Shown piece after piece: positions 5,813 to 9,655 of a stretch of DNA of 9,655 bases. Position 1 is the stretch's first letter, and every line of letters begins with the position of its first letter. The translations under genes were made by a program, and so were the position numbers. The notes beneath the pieces were generated by a model, which saw only the letters and a program-made list of their open reading frames with translations, was not told the DNA's origin and made no database searches. The stretch lies in the NCBI GenBank assembly GCA_045594705.1, contig JAZNZB010000087.1, forward strand, positions 1 through 9,655, given 5' to 3'. This DNA is from SVQP01 sp045594705 (GTDB lineage Bacteria > Bacillota > Clostridia > Oscillospirales > CAG-272).

Positions 5813-7300
5813 ATGCAAATCAAGCCCAGAGCGCATATGGGGATCGGTCTGATCGCCCTGTCCATGCTGTTTTTCTTCAACGCCGAGTTTGCGGTATTTG
5901 ATCTGCTTCCCGACGTATTCGGATATATTCTGCTCTCGCTTGGACTGTCCTCGCTGTCCTATCTCAATCATCATTTTGAAGAGAGTGCCAAGCATTTTCA
6001 GCGCATGATCGCACTGAGTGCAGGCAGGCTGGTATTCGTGCTGGTGCTGTTTGGTCTTGTGAACAGCACCGACCGCCCCACTACCATGCTGCTTGGCAAT
6101 TTTGTGTTTGGCGTGCTGGAGCTGATGACACTGCTGCCTGCCTACAAGCAGCTGTTTGAGGGCCTGATCTATGCAGGCTCGCGCGGCGGTATCGGAGAGA
6201 GCGTGTTCCGCCCGACGCTTGCACACAGGCTGATGTCGCGCCTGATCCGCCGTAAGTCTGAGTTTGACGAGCGTAATACGGCGGTCACAGTGACTGAAAG
6301 TGTCTCTCTTCTGACCTCGCTTTTCGTGATCTGTAAGGTTGCGCTCAGCGTATTGCCCGAGTTTACGGTGCTTTCCGACCATGCCGAGGCCAAGGTCAAC
6401 CTCTACGAGTACGTATGGTTGTTCCGTATGGGGGCTATGCTGATCTGGAGCGTGCTGGGTATTGCTTGGCTTGTGCTGATGCTGCGTTATTTTATCGGCA
6501 TCTATCGCGATGGGGCATACGTGGGATATCTGCGCAGCCGTTACATGCAGGATATTTATCCGAATAAGGATCTGTTTGTTGCAAAAAGATATAAGCTTGG
6601 CTCGTTCTTTTTGACGTTGGGCGTCATCCTTTCGCTGGATCTTCCGATGGACGGTGTCAACGTGTTGCCGGACGTGCTGTGTGCGGTATGTTTTTTGACC
6701 GGTGTGTTGGCTCTGCGGCATTATCTGAGCAAAAGCAGCTGGAAATCCTGCACCTGTGTCATTTGTGCGTATGCCATCGTTTCGGTGTTTGAGACCTATT
6801 GGCAGTACCGCTATTTCAAAGTTGAGGAGTATTCGGCTACGGCTGCGCTCAAGGGTGCAGAGGCGACCGATTCCTATACCGTGCTGATCGTGATCAGCGC
6901 AATCAGTGCCATCATGTTCGTGATGGTTATGGCAAGCGTGCTTGGCTGCATGAAGGATATGATCCGCAACCATGCGGGCTTTGTGCTCATGCACACCGAT
7001 ATGCAGACCTACGGTAAGCTGAACACCCTGCACAAGCAGCTGATCCGCGGCCTTTCTTACGTTATGGCGGCAGTCATTCTCTGTGCGATCGGCGGTGTGG
7101 CTTATACCGTTTTGCTGCCGTACAGTGGTATGGGAGGCGACTGGTACACCGTGCTTGCCTCTGTGATGTGGCTGGTCAATCTTGCGCTGGGCGTCGTGCT
7201 GATCGTACTGTTTGCAGAGAAGAACAGCGATATTACCGAGCAGATCAACAACCGCTATCTGCTTACCACCCCCACAACACAACAACAGGACGCTGAATAA
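5813..7300 (+). CDS. hypothetical polytopic membrane protein with duplicated LPDV module
   Basis: I cannot name this 495-residue protein. About 11-12 hydrophobic segments are visible, near residues 9-24, 33-50, 67-83, 90-108, 162-180, 205-225, 262-278, 283-301, 312-328, 356-378, 412-433 and 446-467. An apparent internal duplication is the main landmark. DLLPDVFGYILLSLGLSSL (30-48) matches NVLPDVLCAVCFLTGVLAL (283-301) in spacing and in the LPDV core, and each is preceded by a hydrophobic helix and followed by a Tyr-Leu (YL). A basic, polar loop (about 123-160) separates the first four segments from the rest, and a Thr/Gln-rich tail ends the protein. The ATG at 5813 has GAAAGGAG 9 nt upstream. 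It starts 30 nt after the 231-aa membrane gene, so the pair is likely one operon with secA. A transporter is possible, but no transporter motif is visible; a scaffold or sensor is equally open. Confidence 0.88.
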   Translation: MQIKPRAHMGIGLIALSMLFFFNAEFAVFDLLPDVFGYILLSLGLSSLSYLNHHFEESAKHFQRMIALSAGRLVFVLVLFGLVNSTDRPTTMLLGNFVFGVLELMTLLPAYKQLFEGLIYAGSRGGIGESVFRPTLAHRLMSRLIRRKSEFDERNTAVTVTESVSLLTSLFVICKVALSVLPEFTVLSDHAEAKVNLYEYVWLFRMGAMLIWSVLGIAWLVLMLRYFIGIYRDGAYVGYLRSRYMQDIYPNKDLFVAKRYKLGSFFLTLGVILSLDLPMDGVNVLPDVLCAVCFLTGVLALRHYLSKSSWKSCTCVICAYAIVSVFETYWQYRYFKVEEYSATAALKGAEATDSYTVLIVISAISAIMFVMVMASVLGCMKDMIRNHAGFVLMHTDMQTYGKLNTLHKQLIRGLSYVMAAVILCAIGGVAYTVLLPYSGMGGDWYTVLASVMWLVNLALGVVLIVLFAEKNSDITEQINNRYLLTTPTTQQQDAE

Positions 7301-7375
7301 AACGCGTGCCGTGTGTGCATACTGTAACCGAGCCCCCAAAAAAGGGTGAATTTGTAAATACAGGAGAAAAACAGT

Positions 7376-7519
7376 ATGCAGAAGGAACAGAATCAGAACA
7401 AGAACCAGAATCAGAACCAGAGTCAGAACCAGAGTCAGAATCAGAATCAGTATCCTCAGAACAATCCGCTTCCCATGGAAGAGAAGAACAACCAGAGCCA
7501 GAACAAAAAGAAGAACTGA
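7376..7519 (+). CDS. Gln/Asn-repeat micro-protein, 47 aa
   Basis: A short frame starts at ATG 7376 with AGGAG (7362-7366) exactly 9 nt upstream, the same arrangement as at secA and the 495-aa gene. The product is almost entirely Gln and Asn in alternating QN and QS dipeptides (residues 5-25). A short YPQNNPLPMEEKNN segment follows, then a Lys-rich end (SQNKKKN). It has no hydrophobic segment or signal peptide and would be disordered and possibly prone to self-association. A longer overlapping frame (GTG 7306 to 7557) gives a Glu/Pro/Ser repeat but lacks a ribosome binding site, so the Q/N frame is preferred. It lies 75 nt after the membrane gene and 50 nt before the helicase, in the same direction. 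I do not recognise a family; small Q/N-rich proteins occur in clostridia, some perhaps spore-related, but nothing here shows that. Confidence 0.6.
   Translation: MQKEQNQNKNQNQNQSQNQSQNQNQYPQNNPLPMEEKNNQSQNKKKN
7388..7450 (+). repeat. hexanucleotide microsatellite CAGAAY/CAGAGT
   Basis: About ten tandem units of the 6-nt pattern CAGAAY, CAGAGT or AAGAAC make up this stretch. They include two perfect copies of the 12-mer CAGAACCAGAGT next to each other and three CAGAAT units. Because the unit is a multiple of three, slippage would change the length of the Q/N peptide without breaking its frame. The variants among units suggest the array is not freshly expanded. Confidence 0.8.
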
Positions 7520-7525
7520 CATTTC

Positions 7526-7547
7526 GCTGCCGCATGAATGCGGCAGC
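7526..7547. repeat. perfect 9-bp hairpin before the helicase gene
   Basis: GCTGCCGCA (7526-7534), loop TGAA, and TGCGGCAGC (7539-7547) form a perfect inverted repeat, followed by CCCCTACA. On the minus strand this reads TGTAGGGG plus the stem, which resembles a family of dispersed intergenic palindromes I recall from gut Clostridia. No T-run follows on either strand, so it is not a classical terminator. In a read-through transcript it would sit 12 nt before the helicase ribosome binding site and might affect mRNA processing or stability. Confidence 0.7.
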
Positions 7548-7569
7548 CCCTACATAAAGAAAGGACATC

Positions 7570-9655
7570 ATGCAAGACCTTTATAACAGATATCAAAAAG
7601 CCAAGCGCGCATTGTTTGATAAGTACTACCAAAGCCTTAACGACATGCAGCGCAAGGCGATCTACAGCGTCAACGGACCGCTGCTCATCTTAGCGGGCGC
7701 GGGAAGTGGCAAGACTACCGTACTGGTCAAGAGAATTGCGCACATTATCCGCTTTGGTGATGCATATATGACCGAGCGCGTGCCCGGTGGCGTGGACAGT
7801 GCATACGTAGAGAATTTGGAAAGAGCGATCAGCCTGCCTGCGCAAGAGATCGGTGAGATTCTTTACGAGCTTGCCGAGCAGCCCTGTCCGCCTTACCGTA
7901 TTCTGACCTTTACCTTTACCAATAAGGCCGCCAACGAGATGAAGGAGCGACTTTCCCGCACCTTTGACGACCCCGATGTAGCAAAGGATATCTGGGCGGG
8001 CACCTTCCACTCGATCTGCCTGCGCATTCTGCGTATTTACGGCGAGAGATTGGGATATCAGAAGGAATTTACCATTTACGATGCGGACGATACCAAAAAG
8101 GCAGTGGGCTCTGCCATGAAGGCCTGCAACGTGGACGAAAAGCAGTTTCCCATCAAGAGCGTCATCGCAGCCATCAGCTCGGCCAAGGAAAAGCTGCAAA
8201 CGCCCGAAATGTACGCGGTAGTGTCGGGTAACGACTTCAGACAGTCGCGTATCGCAAAGATTTATAAGAAATATCAGGATCAGCTGCGCGCCTCCAACGC
8301 CATGGATTTTGACGATATCATCATGAATACCGTCACGCTGCTGCGCGAGCACGAGGACGTACGCCTTTCCTATCAGCGCAGATTTTTATACGTCTGCGTG
8401 GACGAGTATCAGGATACTAACACCGCGCAGTTTGCGCTGTGCGCGCTGCTCTCGGGTGGCTACCGTAACCTCATGGTGGTGGGTGACGACGACCAGAGTA
8501 TTTACCGCTTCCGCGGTGCGACCATTGAGAATATTCTCAATTTTGACCGCGTGTATGCAGATGCAAGCGTGATTCGCCTTGAGCAGAATTACCGCAGCAC
8601 GCAAACCATTCTGGACGCTGCCAATGAGGTCATAGCACATAACTCGGGCAGAAAGGGAAAGACGCTTTGGACTGCGGGCGATAAGGGTGACAAGATCTAC
8701 TTAAAGCAGCTGGAAACACAGGATGCAGAAGCAAGAGAGATCATTTCCACGGTTAACCGCGGCGTTGCCTCGGGGGAATATCATTATCGCGATTTTGCCG
8801 TGCTGTACCGCACCAACGCGCAGGCAAGCAGCATTGAGCGCGCCTTTGCCAAGAGCGCAATGCCTTACCGCATCCTTGGCGGCGTGCGCTTCTCGGACCG
8901 CAAGGAAATCCGTGACATCGTCGCATACCTGCAGCTCTTAGTCAACCATAACGACCGCGAGAGACTCTTGCGCATCATCAACGAGCCAAGGAGAAAAATC
9001 GGTGACCGCACGCTGGAGGCGGTCGAGGCCATTGCCGAGGAGCAGGGATGCTCCATGTTTGATGTGATGCAGCAGGCCAACCGCTATGCCGCGCTTTCGC
9101 GCTCGGCGATCGCGCTGATGAACTTTACTGCAGTCATCAACGAGCTGACCGCGCTTGTCGGCCACATGCCGCTTGGTGAACTGTTTGACCAGGTAGCAGA
9201 CCGTACGGGCTACCGTCAGATGCTGATCGACGGCGGCGAGCAGGAAAAGGACAGGCTTGACAACTTGAACGAATTCAAATCTGCCATGGTGGAATACGAA
9301 TCCCGTACCGAAGAGGACGTTGAGCCCACTCTGACAGGATTCCTGGAAGAAAACGCGCTGGTTGCCGACGTGGACAGATACGACGAGAGCGCCGACGCCG
9401 TGGTCATGATGACCATTCACAGTGCAAAGGGACTGGAATTTCCCATCGTGTTCCTGCCCGGCATGGAGGACGGACTTTTCCCCGGAATGCAAACCATCAC
9501 CGCGGGAGAGAGCGAGATGGAGGAGGAGCGTCGCCTCGCCTACGTCGCCATCACGCGCGCGAAAAAGGAGCTGTACGTTCTGCACACCCGTCAGCGTCTG
9601 CTTTACGGTCAGACCATGTATAACCCCCTCTCTCGCTTCATCTCGGAGATCCCCT
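7570..9655 (+). CDS. pcrA: PcrA/UvrD-family ATP-dependent DNA helicase (3' end missing)
   Basis: This superfamily 1A 3'-5' DNA helicase unwinds DNA in repair and replication and strips RecA from single strands. The frame is open to the window edge, 695 codons plus one base. Motifs in order: Q motif SLNDMQRKAI (22-31), Walker A AGAGSGKTT (42-50), Ia TFTNKAANEMKER (115-127), Ib GTFHS (144-148), II VDEYQDT (277-283), III GDDDQSIYRFRGA (305-317), IV EQNYRST (338-344), V TIHSAKGLEF (615-624) and VI EEERRLAYVAITRAKK (651-666). The last visible residues, SRFISEIP, match the PcrA segment near the end of domain 2A, so only the variable C-terminal tail, usually some tens of residues to over 100, should be missing. 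Between motif I and Ia there are about 51 residues where PcrA normally has about ten. The ATG at 7570 is the first in-frame start after a TAA at 7555-7557; AAAGGA lies only 4 nt upstream, a somewhat short spacing. PcrA is favoured over UvrD or Rep by the Firmicute context and GLEFPIVFLPGMEDGLFP. Confidence 0.95.
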   Translation, partial: MQDLYNRYQKAKRALFDKYYQSLNDMQRKAIYSVNGPLLILAGAGSGKTTVLVKRIAHIIRFGDAYMTERVPGGVDSAYVENLERAISLPAQEIGEILYELAEQPCPPYRILTFTFTNKAANEMKERLSRTFDDPDVAKDIWAGTFHSICLRILRIYGERLGYQKEFTIYDADDTKKAVGSAMKACNVDEKQFPIKSVIAAISSAKEKLQTPEMYAVVSGNDFRQSRIAKIYKKYQDQLRASNAMDFDDIIMNTVTLLREHEDVRLSYQRRFLYVCVDEYQDTNTAQFALCALLSGGYRNLMVVGDDDQSIYRFRGATIENILNFDRVYADASVIRLEQNYRSTQTILDAANEVIAHNSGRKGKTLWTAGDKGDKIYLKQLETQDAEAREIISTVNRGVASGEYHYRDFAVLYRTNAQASSIERAFAKSAMPYRILGGVRFSDRKEIRDIVAYLQLLVNHNDRERLLRIINEPRRKIGDRTLEAVEAIAEEQGCSMFDVMQQANRYAALSRSAIALMNFTAVINELTALVGHMPLGELFDQVADRTGYRQMLIDGGEQEKDRLDNLNEFKSAMVEYESRTEEDVEPTLTGFLEENALVADVDRYDESADAVVMMTIHSAKGLEFPIVFLPGMEDGLFPGMQTITAGESEMEEERRLAYVAITRAKKELYVLHTRQRLLYGQTMYNPLSRFISEIP

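Noticed and set aside
5186..7522. 778-codon open frame on the minus strand opposite both membrane genes
   Set aside because: Its length is striking, but the product is rich in His, Gln and Lys with no domain. It runs across three plus-strand genes, each with its own ribosome binding site, so it is an antisense shadow.
7526..7547. Rho-independent terminator
   Set aside because: The stem is strong, but no T-run follows on either strand, and the helicase gene with its binding site starts right after it.
7306..7557. 83-codon Glu/Pro/Ser-rich frame in phase with the helicase
   Set aside because: It starts at GTG without a ribosome binding site and has the repeat composition expected of any frame through the hexamer array. 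The overlapping Q/N frame has an ideal start signal.
7690..8352. Minus-strand frame opposite the helicase (and a similar one at 8938-9585)
   Set aside because: Both are antisense to conserved helicase motifs and show no family features.

Overview
This window looks like a chromosomal stretch from a Gram-positive Firmicute of the class Clostridia, probably an uncultured gut lineage near the Oscillospirales or Christensenellales. The evidence is a SecA with a Cys-rich SEC-C tail, an MnmA with the TPNPCxxCN form, AGGAG-type ribosome binding sites, a TTGAAA-N17-TATAAT promoter, a moderate GC content, and GC-rich palindromic intergenic repeats of a kind I associate with those genomes. The taxonomic call is an inference.

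The left third (1-2226) is read from the minus strand. trmL (2168-1668) starts from a clear sigma-A-type promoter in the intergenic region shared with secA. Directly behind trmL, with its own ribosome binding site, is the beginning of a calcineurin-like metallophosphoesterase gene (1652-1527) that stops after 41 codons, so the rest of the gene appears to be lost. A non-coding stretch follows (1526-1116). It holds a stem-loop, two inverted copies of an ~85-nt interspersed repeat, and a short direct repeat flanking one copy. Then comes mnmA (1115-30). MnmA and TrmL both modify wobble base 34 of tRNA, so this side is a small tRNA wobble-modification cluster disturbed by repeats and gene decay.

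The right two thirds (2330-9655) are read from the plus strand as a tightly spaced series: secA (protein export ATPase), two unrecognised multi-spanning membrane proteins (231 and 495 aa), a tiny Gln/Asn-repeat protein (47 aa), a 9-bp perfect hairpin, and a PcrA/UvrD-family DNA helicase that runs off the window end about 695 codons in. No terminator is visible between secA and the helicase, so one transcript is plausible.

The least explained part is 5087-7569. The 495-aa protein carries the same membrane module twice (an LPDV motif near residues 32 and 285), the 231-aa protein has a loosely similar N-terminus, and the Gln/Asn-repeat micro-ORF is easily missed because a longer Glu/Pro/Ser-rich frame overlaps it. 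The helicase itself has an insertion of about 40 residues between motifs I and Ia. I see no CRISPR array, transposase, phage gene, tRNA or rRNA.
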